A stretch of 64,000 nt of DNA from Salipaludibacillus agaradhaerens (GCF_002019735.1 NZ_KV917378.1:2506869-2570868); one strand, 5' to 3'; shown: positions 24,701 to 34,840, numbered from the stretch's first letter. Notes: generated by a model not told the origin, from the sequence alone. Made by a program: numbers and translations.

Positions 24701-24794
24701 TGTCGAAACACCCTAAGCACGAAAAACTCCCCCACCGTGACAGAGCTTATACCTGCCACCTATATATTGGGGAGCTTAACAAAGGCACCATTAT

Positions 24795-25979
24795 TCACTC
24801 CTGGACGACGATTTTTTTTCGATCGTAAACGACTACACCTAGTATGGCGACACTTAAAATGGCGCATACCATATACATCCTCGAGTAGGAAAGCATATCC
24901 GCTACCGGTCCCATAATGATACCGCCTAACGAGACACCTAGATCCGCCATGGCAATGAACAGCCCTAATAACACATTGCGACTCGCCTCAGGTAGAACAA
25001 AGCTTAAATAAGTGGTTAACGTCGGGTACAGCAGTGCTTGCGCGGTCCCTATCAAAACCGCCCCTATGTAAAAAAAGAAGGCGCCGCCGTAAATGGCTAT
25101 GCTAACACTCTGTGACCCTAACGCTAATAAAAGCATCGTCCCGATCATAAAAGGGGCATGCCACTTGCCATCGGAAGGTATTCTTTTCCTTAATGTAAAG
25201 CGAGCAAACACTACGGTAGCAGCCATAATCATAAGGAAAATCCCAGCGTTCCCCTTGTCCACTTGAACAGCATACAGAGGAATAAAAATAGTGGTAGCTC
25301 CAAATATAAGGGAACCGACTAACATGAAGGCACTACTTCGACATAAGTCTGGATTTTTAACTAACTGACTTAATGACTGAACTATGCTACCGCTTGAATG
25401 AGCTTGGTCAGTCATAGGTTTGGTTTTAGGAGTATCTACGTTAGCACTAAAACCAAACAAACCAGTCAACATGGCGATGGTGACCATAACGATGGCGAAG
25501 TATCCCATCCCGCCTTGCCAAATGCCTATTGCCAGCAGCGGCCCAATAATTCCTGGTATATATGAAAATAACGAATACAGGGAAATCCCTTGAGACCGGT
25601 CTTCTTCCGGTAAAGCATCGATAATCCCTATTTGTAATGCCATTGAAAAAAACGCTGTGGAAACCCCTTGCATCATGCGCGCAATCAGATAGCCACCCAA
25701 TCCTGTTATCGTATATAAGATTAAAGCCAAACCATTGAAAACGAGTATAAAACGTAATACTTTTAGCGGCCCATGCTTTTGAATAATTTGTCCTGCCCAC
25801 GGTCTAAAAAACATCGTCGTAAACAAGTAGGCTCCCATTATAATGCCAATGGTTGTATTCGTCGCTCCTAGTGCTTCCCCACGTAAAGGAATAAACACAT
25901 TTAAAATAGCATTGGCACTAAAATAAAAGAGTACCAATAGATACAAACGCAGAAAAGGCCATGACATGGCTCCATTCAC
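24795..25979 (-). CDS. cntE: MFS exporter, CntE-like (metallophore export)
   Basis: About 394 residues from a GTG with GGAGGGG six bases upstream (a TTG 15 bases earlier overlaps that site). Twelve hydrophobic segments, with MFS loop motif RPWAGQIIQKHGP between helices 2 and 3. It is the last gene of the cntKLMABCDF series in the order known from S. aureus, where CntE exports staphylopine. The assignment therefore rests on MFS family plus operon position. Separated from cntF by a bcr1-like element (26078-26214). Confidence 0.8.
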   Translation of the reverse strand: MNGAMSWPFLRLYLLVLFYFSANAILNVFIPLRGEALGATNTTIGIIMGAYLFTTMFFRPWAGQIIQKHGPLKVLRFILVFNGLALILYTITGLGGYLIARMMQGVSTAFFSMALQIGIIDALPEEDRSQGISLYSLFSYIPGIIGPLLAIGIWQGGMGYFAIVMVTIAMLTGLFGFSANVDTPKTKPMTDQAHSSGSIVQSLSQLVKNPDLCRSSAFMLVGSLIFGATTIFIPLYAVQVDKGNAGIFLMIMAATVVFARFTLRKRIPSDGKWHAPFMIGTMLLLALGSQSVSIAIYGGAFFFYIGAVLIGTAQALLYPTLTTYLSFVLPEASRNVLLGLFIAMADLGVSLGGIIMGPVADMLSYSRMYMVCAILSVAILGVVVYDRKKIVVQE

Positions 25980-26077
25980 ACTTTTCCCCTCCAAGCTGTA
26001 ACTATTCTCTCTAGCATTCGTTCAGACATTTGCTAGCGAACACCTCTCGTTTATTCAATAAAAAGCTTGTCTGACAT

Positions 26078-26214
26078 ATCGAACGAACCTTCAATAATTG
26101 GAGGTTTTCGCTCTTCCCCACTGATTGATAATTGCGTCAATCAGGACATTACCGCCCGTTATCTCTCCTCTCTATTTTGAACCGAAAGCTGTACGGACGG
26201 TTATCTGTGATAGA
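26078..26214 (+). mobile_element. bcr1-like element between cntF and cntE
   Basis: Starts ATCGAACGAACCTTCAAT and ends ACGGACGGTTATCTGTGATAGA; both hairpins recognisable (TTGGAG...; CTCTCTATTTTGAACC). Confidence 0.8.
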
Positions 26215-26236
26215 TCATCCTCTCTAGCGGTTGACG

Positions 26237-26980
26237 TTAAAACGTAATTAACGCCTTTAAGAGCCGCTTGGCATATGGTGAGGTGACATACTTCAATTGG
26301 TCAATTGCGATGATTTCCTCCACTTGACCCTCTTTGAAAATCAATACTCTATCACACATATAAGCAGCGGCTTGTATGTCATGAGTAATAAAAATATAGC
26401 TCATCTTATACGTCTTTTTTAACCCTTTTAAGAGCTCCAAAATCTGTAGTTGAATAGACATATCTAACGAGCTGATCGCTTCGTCTAATATCAGCCATTC
26501 AGGCTCTGTTGCAATCGCTCTTGCAATGCATACCCGTTGAACCTCCCCGCCGGATAATTCATGAGGGTATGTCGTTTTGTAGGAAAGACTTAACCCTACG
26601 TCATGTAATAATTGATCCACTTTCTGACGAGTGTTTATTTTGTTCTTACTCATCATGAGTGGTTCCATAATGGCGTCCTCAACTGTAAAAAAGGGGTTGA
26701 TAGACGATTGATAGTTTTGAAACACGGCACTCATGCAGCCTAATCTGACCTGTCTGTTGGTAACAATTTGTCCGTTTAACGTGATGTTTCCTTGATCCGG
26801 TTTTTCAACCCCTAACAGCATACGCCCTAATGTGGATTTGCCACTGCCACTCTCACCGATAATGCCTAGACATTCGCCAGCCTGACAGTCAAAACACACA
26901 TTATGCAGTACTTTCTGCTTTTTGGAAGAAAACATCCCGCCTTTTTTGTAGGACTTGGACACATGACTAACCTTCAGCAA
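26237..26980 (-). CDS. cntF: ABC transporter ATPase, CntF-like
   Basis: 247 residues, TTG start with AAGGAG nine bases upstream, overlapping the end of cntD by 14 bases. Walker A GESGSGKSTLG (about 40-50), signature LSGGEVQRVCIARA, Walker B region WLILDEAISSLD and switch His in FITHDI. Nickel/peptide (Opp/Nik) type, second ATPase of the importer. With CntD it powers uptake of the metal-opine complex. Confidence 0.88.
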   Translation of the reverse strand: MLKVSHVSKSYKKGGMFSSKKQKVLHNVCFDCQAGECLGIIGESGSGKSTLGRMLLGVEKPDQGNITLNGQIVTNRQVRLGCMSAVFQNYQSSINPFFTVEDAIMEPLMMSKNKINTRQKVDQLLHDVGLSLSYKTTYPHELSGGEVQRVCIARAIATEPEWLILDEAISSLDMSIQLQILELLKGLKKTYKMSYIFITHDIQAAAYMCDRVLIFKEGQVEEIIAIDQLKYVTSPYAKRLLKALITF

Positions 26981-27797
26981 CGATAGCGTCTCCTTCCATT
27001 ATTTTCTTAAAATGGTCACTTAACGCTAATCTAGTCGACACTAAATAGCGGGTATACGCATGCTCTGGGTCAGAAAAAACAGCTTGTGTCTGACCTCTTT
27101 CAACAATCTCACCATTCCTCATCACTAACACGTTGTCCGCTAGCTTTTTCACAATAGCTAAATCATGAGAAATAACTATCATAGAACAGCCCATCTTTTC
27201 CCGCAGCGCCATGAGCTGTTCTACCACTTCAAACTGTGAAATCGTATCAAGCGCGGTCGTTGGTTCATCAGCAAAAATGATATCAGGCTCTATCACAATA
27301 GCTAACGCAATCATCATTCGTTGGAGCATACCACCAGACAGTTGATGCGGATATTGCGTCATAATATGAGCTGGGTTTTTCAGCATGACACTTTCCATCG
27401 CTTTCATCATTCTTTCTTCCATCTCTTTTATACTCCAACGAAAATGCTGAGTGAGAATCCCTTTTACATAACGTCCGATCACACAAGAGGGATCAAATGC
27501 GCCCATGCCATTTTGTAAGATCATATACAGGTGTTTGCCTCTCAGTCTTCTCATTTTCTTTTCCGCAAGTGTATTAACGTTGTGACCGTTAAATAAAATC
27601 TCTCCTGATTGCCTTAACGGAACTTTATTCAACTTCATAAGCGCTCGGCACGTCACAGATTTACCGCTTCCGCTTTCTCCAACAATCGCCAGGCAGCTTC
27701 CTTGCTTTAAATCGAAAGAACTATTATGAATAATCGCTTGTCCTGTGTGGCTATTCCAGACTTTTAGATTGTTAACGTTTAAAAGTGTTGTCATCAT
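26967..27797 (-). CDS. cntD: ABC transporter ATPase, CntD-like
   Basis: 276 residues. Walker A GESGSGKSVTCRA, signature LSGGMLQRM, Walker B DIIFADEPTTALD and H-loop VISHDLAI. ATG (TGATG overlap with the cntC stop), GAGGTGATC site; the second ATG at 27794 is equally likely. Opp/Dpp/Nik class, paired with CntF. Confidence 0.88.
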   Translation of the reverse strand: MMTTLLNVNNLKVWNSHTGQAIIHNSSFDLKQGSCLAIVGESGSGKSVTCRALMKLNKVPLRQSGEILFNGHNVNTLAEKKMRRLRGKHLYMILQNGMGAFDPSCVIGRYVKGILTQHFRWSIKEMEERMMKAMESVMLKNPAHIMTQYPHQLSGGMLQRMMIALAIVIEPDIIFADEPTTALDTISQFEVVEQLMALREKMGCSMIVISHDLAIVKKLADNVLVMRNGEIVERGQTQAVFSDPEHAYTRYLVSTRLALSDHFKKIMEGDAIVAEG

Positions 27798-28690
27798 CAG
27801 ATCACCTCTTTTTCCTTGATCACAACTTTTGAGAGAGGTTTGCCGCCGACTTTACGTTGCTTAGCGTTGATTAATTTGGGATCTAACGCCACTTGAAGCG
27901 CATCAGATAAAAAATTAAAGGCTGACACGACAATGATAATGGCTAAGCCAGGTGCTAACATGACTTGTGGTTGCGTAAACATAATGTCTCTCGCCTCGTT
28001 TAGCATCATCCCCCACTCAGCATTAGGCGCTTGAATGCCTAAGCCTAAAAACGAGAAACCGGATATTTGCAAAATCATTGACCCGATAGCACTGCTTGAT
28101 ATGACCGCAATATCTAAAAACGTAACGGGTAACAAGTGTTTGTACATAATGGTCACATGACGCATGCCGATTGCCTTGGAAAAAGTCACATACTCCAATT
28201 CAGCGTATTGCATGACAGACGTTCTAATGACACGAGCAAACCAGACCCATTTCACTAAAATAAACGCGATTAATATATTTTCAAGACCGACGCCAAAAAT
28301 ACCGACGAAGGCTAATGTCATGACGTAACCGGGGAAAGAGAGCATCACATCACAGCACCTCATAATAACAGCATCCACTTTCCCTCTAAAATAACCGGCT
28401 AAAAACCCTAAAAGGGCACCGATTAGTACAGACACAATTAACGCTACGAGCACGGCCAATACACTGGGACGAATACCATATATCAGTCTGGACAACACGC
28501 ATCTCCCTAAGTGATCATTACCTAAAAGGTATGACCATGACGGTGAGGCATGTCTTAAAGCCATGTTCACGTCGTTAGGGGGATGAGGCGCACATAAAGG
28601 AGCAAAAATGCCGACAACAACCGTGATGACAATGATTATGAGAGAAATAGCGGCTAACTTGTCTTGACCTAGTTGTTTTAACAACTTCAT
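27797..28690 (-). CDS. cntC: ABC transporter permease, CntC-like
   Basis: 297 residues with an N-terminal membrane segment (about 14-33), then five more. The start of the permease domain has LLGNDHLGRCVLSRLIYGIRPSV, and the EAA-type loop is near GMRHVTIMYKHLLP. Dpp/Opp/Nik BC-permease family. Its ATG follows the cntB stop directly (TTTAAATG). Inner-membrane half of the importer. Confidence 0.88.
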   Translation of the reverse strand: MKLLKQLGQDKLAAISLIIIVITVVVGIFAPLCAPHPPNDVNMALRHASPSWSYLLGNDHLGRCVLSRLIYGIRPSVLAVLVALIVSVLIGALLGFLAGYFRGKVDAVIMRCCDVMLSFPGYVMTLAFVGIFGVGLENILIAFILVKWVWFARVIRTSVMQYAELEYVTFSKAIGMRHVTIMYKHLLPVTFLDIAVISSSAIGSMILQISGFSFLGLGIQAPNAEWGMMLNEARDIMFTQPQVMLAPGLAIIIVVSAFNFLSDALQVALDPKLINAKQRKVGGKPLSKVVIKEKEVI

Positions 28691-29623
28691 TTAAAGATCA
28701 TTCCTTATCTTCGGATTCATCGCCGCCGTTATAATGTCAGAAAGCGTATTAAATGCGATGAATGCCACTGCTAATATCAAAACATACGCTTGAATAATCG
28801 GGAAATCTCGGCTTAAGATCGCTCTCACCGTTAAACTTCCTAGCCCTGGCCAGGCAAAAACATTTTCTATCACCACGGTACTTCCCAATATAATCGGCAC
28901 TGCCATCCCAAAAATAGACATAGCCACTTGTAATGAATTTCTTAAAATGTGTATCGTGATTGTTTTTTCTGGTAACCCGCACGCTCTCCCATATAACACA
29001 TAATCTTCATTCAAGTTACTTATCATCGACGTTCTCACATTTCTAAAATAAATACCTGCATAACTTATGACGATGACCGTCACAGGGAGGATGTAGCTTT
29101 GATAAGACGTCATGCCATTTGTCGGTAATAAATCCAACTTAACAGACACAAACCATATCATCATGGATGCAAGCCAATAAGACGGGATCGCTGTAAGGAA
29201 AAAGGATACACCCCTGATCGACTTATCCATCACCCTTCCTTCCTGCAATGCGCAGATCACCCCTAATAAAATCGACAAAATGATGATGAAAAAAGAGGAC
29301 ACGATTGTTAATTTAAATGTATTGAGGAAAGCCGGCCCTAATAAGGACCAAACCGGTTTTCCCGTCACATAGGACGATCCAAAGTCCAGCTGTAAAGACG
29401 CTATAAGCCAATTAAAATATTGGACTATGAAAAGTCTATCCATGCCTAATTCTTCTTTCGTCTGCGCCATTAACTCATCTGTAATCGTCGGCACTCCTTG
29501 CGCTTTCAAAACCACTTCTGCTGGATCTAATGGCGCAAGATTAATGAATAAAAACGTTAAGAACGAGATGATTAACAGCATGGGGATGGCGATAACGACT
29601 CTTTTTACAATATACCTTCCCAT
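28691..29623 (-). CDS. cntB: ABC transporter permease, CntB-like
   Basis: 310 residues, AAGGAG before ATG. Typical OppB/NikB/CntB start MGRYIVKRV...IPMLLIISFLTF, PLDPAE, then the permease domain with five more segments and GRACGLPEKTITIHILRNSL (EAA loop). First permease of the importer; followed without gap by cntC. Confidence 0.88.
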   Translation of the reverse strand: MGRYIVKRVVIAIPMLLIISFLTFLFINLAPLDPAEVVLKAQGVPTITDELMAQTKEELGMDRLFIVQYFNWLIASLQLDFGSSYVTGKPVWSLLGPAFLNTFKLTIVSSFFIIILSILLGVICALQEGRVMDKSIRGVSFFLTAIPSYWLASMMIWFVSVKLDLLPTNGMTSYQSYILPVTVIVISYAGIYFRNVRTSMISNLNEDYVLYGRACGLPEKTITIHILRNSLQVAMSIFGMAVPIILGSTVVIENVFAWPGLGSLTVRAILSRDFPIIQAYVLILAVAFIAFNTLSDIITAAMNPKIRNDL

Positions 29624-29665
29624 AAAAATCTCCTTCCAAATTTAGCAGACAATCTCACTTTCTTT

Positions 29666-29810
29666 ATAAAACGCTCCTTTCATCAATGGCTGCTTTCGCC
29701 CTTCCTCCAGTCAAAGAGGACATTATCGGCCGTTAGCTCACGCCTAAATAGACCTCGCTTTTCTCTCTATTTTGAGGCGGGAGCTTTACGGACGTTATCT
29801 GTGGGAGAAA
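29666..29810 (+). mobile_element. bcr1-like element between cntA and cntB
   Basis: ATAAAACGCTCCTTTCATCAATGG ... second hairpin GCCTAAATAG ... CTATTTTGAGGCGGGAGC, right end partly changed (GTGGGAGAAA). Confidence 0.8.
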
Positions 29811-29815
29811 TTCTC

Positions 29816-31432
29816 CTATTTAAAGGACATGTGCTCAAATGGCAGCTCGAATTGTGTTTGCTTAAAAGAAACACCTTCTAGCTCTGCTGGCGCCACTACC
29901 GTGAGACTGCCATTTGAAATAGGAATAAACACAGCTTCGTCATGGACGATCGTCAAAATATCCCCGTAGAGATTTTGTCTCATGTCTTCATCCGTCGTCA
30001 CCATTACCTCTTCTATTTTTTGATAAAGTGTGTCGGCTTCCGCAATCCCACTTGTGGTATGAAGATATGAGGCTTCTGATGTAAACGCAGCGATCGTGCT
30101 TTGCGGATCATACGCCAACCCCCATGTTTGATTAAATAACAACTCATACTCTCCTGTTGACCGTCTATTAGCGATTGAAGTGGATTCTTCTCCGACAATC
30201 TCTAGTTGAACACCAGCTTCTATTAAAGTGGCCTGAATAAATTCAGCCTGTGTTTTTTGTGAAGAAGAGTGACTATCATAATAAAGCGTCATCGTTAATG
30301 TGTTCCCGTCCTTCATTCGCACGTTAGACCCATCCTCTAATAACCAACCTGCTTCATCTAAAATGTCCGTCGCTTTTTCTAAATCAAATGATCTTACGTC
30401 CAAATCCACATCAGCATACATGATATTAGAAGAAAAGAGGGTGTCCGCCACGGTTTCACTACCATCTAAAATCTCCTCCGCAATCGTTTCCCGATCAATG
30501 GCATGCCAAATCGCTTCTCGTACAGCTCGTTCACTCACTGGGCTCTCATCTTGACTACTATTGGCCACGATCATTTTCGTGTTCATGGCATCACTTCTAA
30601 TGAGTTGGTACGCCCCCGAAGCTACTAATTGATCAATCGCTTCCACATCCAGCGTGTCAACACCGCGATCATCCGTAAAAACAAAGTTTACTTCCCCTTT
30701 TTGTAAAGCTAAAAACGTCGTTTCTCCTGCTGGGAGCACTTTAGACGTAATCGTCTCTATGGCAGGCTCCCCTCCCCAATAAGCGTCATGGGCGGTGAAG
30801 GTGGCGTACTCATCGACTTTATGATCTGTTAACATGTATGGTCCGGTCCCATGAAACCCACTTACACCCTCTTTTGTTTCCCCATCTATAAAATCGTTTG
30901 GAGAGATAAAAACGTAAGGTCGCGTCATGGATAACTCAACTAACGTTGGATAATACGCTTCAGATAATGTCAGCTCAACCGTGTACTCATCAACGACACG
31001 GCAATCTTCTATTTGTGTAGATAATTTAATCCATGCATGCGTCTCCGCATTAGCTTGTACGGCCTCAATATTTTTCTTCACCGCCTCGGCATTAAACGGT
31101 TCCCCATCATGGAAGGTCACATCTTCCCTTAAATGAAATGTGTAGACGGTGCCGTCATCAGATATCTCCCAAGACTCCGCTAATAGCGGCTTAATACCCT
31201 CCTCTGTATTTTCAACGAGTGATTCATATATCATCCCTTGGGCTGGCATTGACCCTGTATACAGATGAGGATTCATATCATTGATATCTTGTGCCGTAGC
31301 ATAGACGATTTCCTCTTGAGCCTGGGTGCTTGCCTCTATGTCAGCATCCGACTCCTCTCCCCCTGCGCAAGCTATTAACACCCTTCCGATTAAAACTATA
31401 AAACTTACAAACATCATCTCTTTCACTCTCAA
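29816..31432 (-). CDS. cntA: opine-metallophore substrate-binding lipoprotein, CntA-like
   Basis: 538 residues, TTG start nine bases after AAGGAG. Signal sequence with lipobox VLIACAGG (Cys about 22) anchors it to the outer face of the membrane. SBP family 5 fold: YTFHLREDVTFHDGEPFNAE and AVREAIWHAIDRE-type segments. In S. aureus CntA binds staphylopine-metal complexes. Bcr1-like elements lie on both sides (29666-29810, 31618-31742), which may affect relative expression. Confidence 0.87.
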   Translation of the reverse strand: MRVKEMMFVSFIVLIGRVLIACAGGEESDADIEASTQAQEEIVYATAQDINDMNPHLYTGSMPAQGMIYESLVENTEEGIKPLLAESWEISDDGTVYTFHLREDVTFHDGEPFNAEAVKKNIEAVQANAETHAWIKLSTQIEDCRVVDEYTVELTLSEAYYPTLVELSMTRPYVFISPNDFIDGETKEGVSGFHGTGPYMLTDHKVDEYATFTAHDAYWGGEPAIETITSKVLPAGETTFLALQKGEVNFVFTDDRGVDTLDVEAIDQLVASGAYQLIRSDAMNTKMIVANSSQDESPVSERAVREAIWHAIDRETIAEEILDGSETVADTLFSSNIMYADVDLDVRSFDLEKATDILDEAGWLLEDGSNVRMKDGNTLTMTLYYDSHSSSQKTQAEFIQATLIEAGVQLEIVGEESTSIANRRSTGEYELLFNQTWGLAYDPQSTIAAFTSEASYLHTTSGIAEADTLYQKIEEVMVTTDEDMRQNLYGDILTIVHDEAVFIPISNGSLTVVAPAELEGVSFKQTQFELPFEHMSFK

Positions 31433-31617
31433 TGTACGTCGCTCCTTTACCTTGCGTTAAGTATGAACATTCTTGCATTCCTATCATTGAACATGTTGGG
31501 TAAAATCATGGCTCCCTTTTCCATTATGAAAAGGCCACTTTTACTATGTGAGGTCTGGCTGGCCTTCGTATTGGGCGTTCCGCTCGTTTTAAGAAAAACG
31601 AAACGTTTACTGTTTTC

Positions 31618-31742
31618 ATAAAAAACTTCAATTAGTCGCCGTTTTCGTCCTTCTCCTACTGTTAAAGGAGCGTCAATCAGGACATAGCGCCCGTCTTAAT
31701 AGATGTCGCTCTCCTCTCTATTTTGAACCGGCAGCTAGTATA
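31618..31742 (+). mobile_element. bcr1-like element between cntM and cntA
   Basis: ATAAAAAACTTCAATTAGTCG ... first hairpin CTCCTACTG ... GACATAGCGCCCGTC ... CTCTCTATTTTGAACCGGCAGC; the right end is degenerate. Confidence 0.72.
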
Positions 31743-31770
31743 TTTTAAAGGGACAGGTCATCTCTCTTTT

Positions 31771-33072
31771 TTAGGAAGTGACGGATTTTAAATTTCGGAC
31801 GATCATCGCCACATCATCATGAAACGTTTGAACACGGAAAGCATCAGATAAAGGCTTTCCATCGTGAGATTGTGCCGCATTACGAATGGCCTCTTCATAT
31901 GTTTGTATGAAGTGATCGATTGTGTCGCTTTTTACTTGTAAATGATGGGCAATTCCTTGGATGATCTTTAAACGGTAATAGTCTTCCTTAGGCATTCTTG
32001 GTATATCTAAATACCCTTCTCTGTTAACGAAAACGGGTCTTATAGGAACCGCAGAAAAATCAAAATAGCGGCCATCCTTATCCGGTTCGGAAAAAGGGTC
32101 AATCAGCAAAGATGTATAACGGATATACACTAAATACTCTTGATGGATTGGAGCTAACTGATTAAAATTTTCTATATCTTCCCGTGGTAAGCTTTCCGGT
32201 CTTACTGGGTAATTGTCCTCTGTCATAAACTTCAGCAAGTTGATGCCGTCAATGTTAAGCGCCTCTAAAATTCCCATGATTTCTTTCCATTGGGCCAACA
32301 TATGGCGAATTAAAGCGTACGTAATCGGGCCTTCTGGAAACATTTTGTATACGTATGTTTTCGTTTCTTGCTCTTCAAAAATGTGACGAAGTGAGAAATC
32401 ATTCATAAATAATGGCGGATGAACGTATAAGGAGATATTTCGCGATTCTGCCTCAATAGGTGATCTCATCACGTTTACATTCACCCCTAATGTGTCATAA
32501 AGGTCACATAATGTGTTAACATTTTCCGATTTACCATGCGTAGAACCGATAGAAAGGTTATGTTTGACCGCTGTCGTTAAAACACGATTAGACGGCGTAT
32601 CATCTCGCCATCTTGTATCCCCCAAGTACGTTGAAAAGCTGATAACCTCTATAGTGTCATCAAAAGCACTCATATAAGCGTCCACTAAACGATTGGAGCC
32701 GAACGTCGGGGAAATTAAGACGACACATTTGACTCCTTCTAAAACCGTTTTATCCAACTGCTTGAGTACATCTAGATAAGCATCTGTTGTGACTGTCAGA
32801 ATGAGCGTATCCCAATCACCTTTAACCGTTTCATAGCTTGTAAACACCTCGTCAACCGCGCAATCACCTGCCAGGTTGTCATTCTTGCTGTTTTGAGTGG
32901 TCACGTCTAGACGTTGATGCTGGTCTGTTAAAGCGTCAAAAAAAGCGTCGGAGCGAACAGATTTTCTTCCGGCGATACCAATTTCACACGTGAGATGACG
33001 TTTAATAATCACCGCAAGTTGAACCGCAACAGGTCCCGTCCCTAATAGTAAGACTCGCTTAAAAGCATTCAT
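31771..33072 (-). CDS. cntM: opine dehydrogenase, CntM-like
   Basis: 433 residues, AAGGAAGG before ATG. N-terminal Rossmann motif LLLGTGPVAVQLA (about 8-20) followed by AGRKS for NADP; the rest matches the staphylopine/pseudopaline dehydrogenase family in length and in features such as SFSTYLGDTRW, VHPPLFMNDFSL and the C-terminal helical region. It reductively condenses the CntL product with an alpha-keto acid (pyruvate or 2-oxoglutarate), giving the final opine. Which keto acid is used cannot be read from sequence. Confidence 0.88.
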   Translation of the reverse strand: MNAFKRVLLLGTGPVAVQLAVIIKRHLTCEIGIAGRKSVRSDAFFDALTDQHQRLDVTTQNSKNDNLAGDCAVDEVFTSYETVKGDWDTLILTVTTDAYLDVLKQLDKTVLEGVKCVVLISPTFGSNRLVDAYMSAFDDTIEVISFSTYLGDTRWRDDTPSNRVLTTAVKHNLSIGSTHGKSENVNTLCDLYDTLGVNVNVMRSPIEAESRNISLYVHPPLFMNDFSLRHIFEEQETKTYVYKMFPEGPITYALIRHMLAQWKEIMGILEALNIDGINLLKFMTEDNYPVRPESLPREDIENFNQLAPIHQEYLVYIRYTSLLIDPFSEPDKDGRYFDFSAVPIRPVFVNREGYLDIPRMPKEDYYRLKIIQGIAHHLQVKSDTIDHFIQTYEEAIRNAAQSHDGKPLSDAFRVQTFHDDVAMIVRNLKSVTS

Positions 33073-33101
33073 CTGATCCTTCCTTTCTCAGCATGTCTAA
33101 G

Positions 33102-33896
33102 CTATGCCTTTTGATACAAAATAATGTCAAATACATGCTCTGGACGTACGATTGTGTTGACTTTCCGCCATTTATGCTTATCTACCTCTCGGCTTGGGTA
33201 ATTAAATAACGATTTCAACTGGTCACCATAACGCATGGCCACCACTACGTCATTACGGGTTAATGGATGTAAGTGATCTAGTAGATCGTACTTTTGTTCA
33301 ACAGTGGAACTAAAAATAACATGAGAGACCGTTTTTAGCTTATCTATGTTTTCTATTGGTGACTGTTCTAACCTCACATTTAATCCTTTTCCTAGTTTTT
33401 CAACGACTTCTCTGCCAAGTTGTACCGCCTCGTCATCAATATCGATCCCAATCACATCTGCTCCTGTCCGCTTAGCAATTAGCAATAGTGTCATGGGGAA
33501 TGCACCTGAACCGACTAATAAGACCTTTGACTTCGCTGTGACATGAAAGCTACCAAACTCACTTTCTATACTTGACTCAATGTTTTTAAAATAGTCTGTC
33601 ATGCTTTCATGGTGATTTAATAGTTTTAATGCGCGGTATTTCTCCATAATTGCCACACAGCGCGCTGATTGTCTTCTTAAGTTCACCACAAGTTGTGCTA
33701 ACTGAGCATTGTCTTCATGTATGAGCTGTTCCCATACGTTTTTATTCGCCTCATGTGTAATGAATGTGGAATACTCATCGATTAACCTCTCTAACTCTGG
33801 ACTGTAAGTCATCGTATCATCATAGTTGCCTGCTAAATCATCAAATTTAGTTAAAAGCCTACTCAAATACCCTTGAAAGGTTGTTAACGTATTCAT
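33102..33896 (-). CDS. cntL: nicotianamine synthase-like aminobutyrate transferase, CntL-like
   Basis: 264 residues. A helical N-terminal half (1-120) and a Rossmann-like half with the SAM-binding loop VLLVGSGAFPMT (about 124-135) and IGIDIDDEAVQLG. Family members transfer an aminobutyrate group from S-adenosylmethionine to histidine. Placed between the racemase-like CntK and CntM, with 22-29 bases between genes. Site GGGGTGAAG before ATG. Confidence 0.88.
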   Translation of the reverse strand: MNTLTTFQGYLSRLLTKFDDLAGNYDDTMTYSPELERLIDEYSTFITHEANKNVWEQLIHEDNAQLAQLVVNLRRQSARCVAIMEKYRALKLLNHHESMTDYFKNIESSIESEFGSFHVTAKSKVLLVGSGAFPMTLLLIAKRTGADVIGIDIDDEAVQLGREVVEKLGKGLNVRLEQSPIENIDKLKTVSHVIFSSTVEQKYDLLDHLHPLTRNDVVVAMRYGDQLKSLFNYPSREVDKHKWRKVNTIVRPEHVFDIILYQKA

Positions 33897-33918
33897 TTCT
33901 TCACCCCAATATGCTTAG

Positions 33919-34752
33919 TTAAAGGTTTATGTAAGCTGTTCCTTTGGCAACGAGCTCAACACTTCCTTCAATGTTAAGATCGCGTATTTCTCCAGCTATA
34001 TAATCCCCTGACACCGTGATAGAGCCACCGGGCTGGCTAATATCCGCTACAGTCTTCCTTTTATTTTTCCAAGTGAGATAGGCTCCGATAGAAGCTGTCC
34101 CAGATCCACAACCTCTTTCCCAAATCATGCTATCGAGGTGTGGCACATAGATAAGTGGTGCCAATTCATTGGATATAGGGCTATACATTAAAATACCGAT
34201 TAGATGGGTGTTTAGAGTCCCTCCTAACAGCCTTGCTAACGACTCTGCTTTGTCCTTTAGTGAGTCATTGAAGGTGTCAGCCTCTATGATGAGATGAATC
34301 GCTTCTCTATAGGTGACGAACGTGACAGACAGCTCACTTCCTTCATAGTGTAAGGTCGTTTGCTCTAACGTTGTAGGAATAGGCATGTTCAGTTGACAGT
34401 AATACTTATGGGGCGTTCTCCTCACTTGGCACGTGATTAAGTGATCTGTGCCCGTAACTTCTAACACGATATCTAACGTTTCATTAAGTTCCAGCCCTTG
34501 TTCGACCGCCTTTAAAGTGCCTAATGCCATGCATGCATTACCACAAAACTCACCTCCTGCCATGCGAAGTAATGCGGACGCTTTTTTGTTTAAAGGTGTT
34601 TTAATAAACCCCACTTGTTCCCCATACACATTCTCGTAGGCCATTATTTTAGTGGCGATTTTTTCATAGTCTTGCACCACATTGCTATCATCAATTAGAA
34701 TTGTCATGTTTTGAGTCGGGTTAAATTTCACAAAATCTATCTCTCGCTTCAT
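33919..34752 (-). CDS. cntK: histidine racemase, CntK-like (DapF fold)
   Basis: 277 residues from the ATG nine bases after AGAGG (two GTG codons upstream overlap that site). Two DapF-type catalytic cysteines: GGEFCGNACMALG and ERGCGSGTASIG. In the cnt pathway this family converts L- to D-histidine; a diaminopimelate epimerase role is the alternative, but the operon makes CntK much more likely. First gene of a nine-gene operon under a Zur box. Confidence 0.87.
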   Translation of the reverse strand: MKREIDFVKFNPTQNMTILIDDSNVVQDYEKIATKIMAYENVYGEQVGFIKTPLNKKASALLRMAGGEFCGNACMALGTLKAVEQGLELNETLDIVLEVTGTDHLITCQVRRTPHKYYCQLNMPIPTTLEQTTLHYEGSELSVTFVTYREAIHLIIEADTFNDSLKDKAESLARLLGGTLNTHLIGILMYSPISNELAPLIYVPHLDSMIWERGCGSGTASIGAYLTWKNKRKTVADISQPGGSITVSGDYIAGEIRDLNIEGSVELVAKGTAYINL

Positions 34753-34807
34753 CTTCACCACCCTCTAAACGCCATTCATATGACTTATTAATAGGTTATT
34801 CGTTGAT

Positions 34808-34826
34808 AATCGTAATTATTACGATT
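34808..34826. promoter_or_regulatory. Zur box of the metallophore operon
   Basis: AATCGTAATTATTACGATT is a perfect 9-1-9 palindrome and matches the Bacillus Zur consensus TCGTAATNATTACGA. It lies between promoter and cntK, about 14 bases downstream of the -10 box, so zinc-loaded Zur would block transcription. Confidence 0.9.
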
Positions 34827-34840
34827 TGCTTTATAAAAGG

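Noticed and set aside
24795-31432. Generic nickel/oligopeptide (Nik/Opp) transporter annotation
   Set aside because: The biosynthetic genes cntKLM upstream, the exporter downstream and the Zur box favour an opine metallophore system.
33919-34752. Diaminopimelate epimerase dapF
   Set aside because: Catalytic cysteines fit, but gene context and divergence from housekeeping DapF favour CntK histidine racemase.
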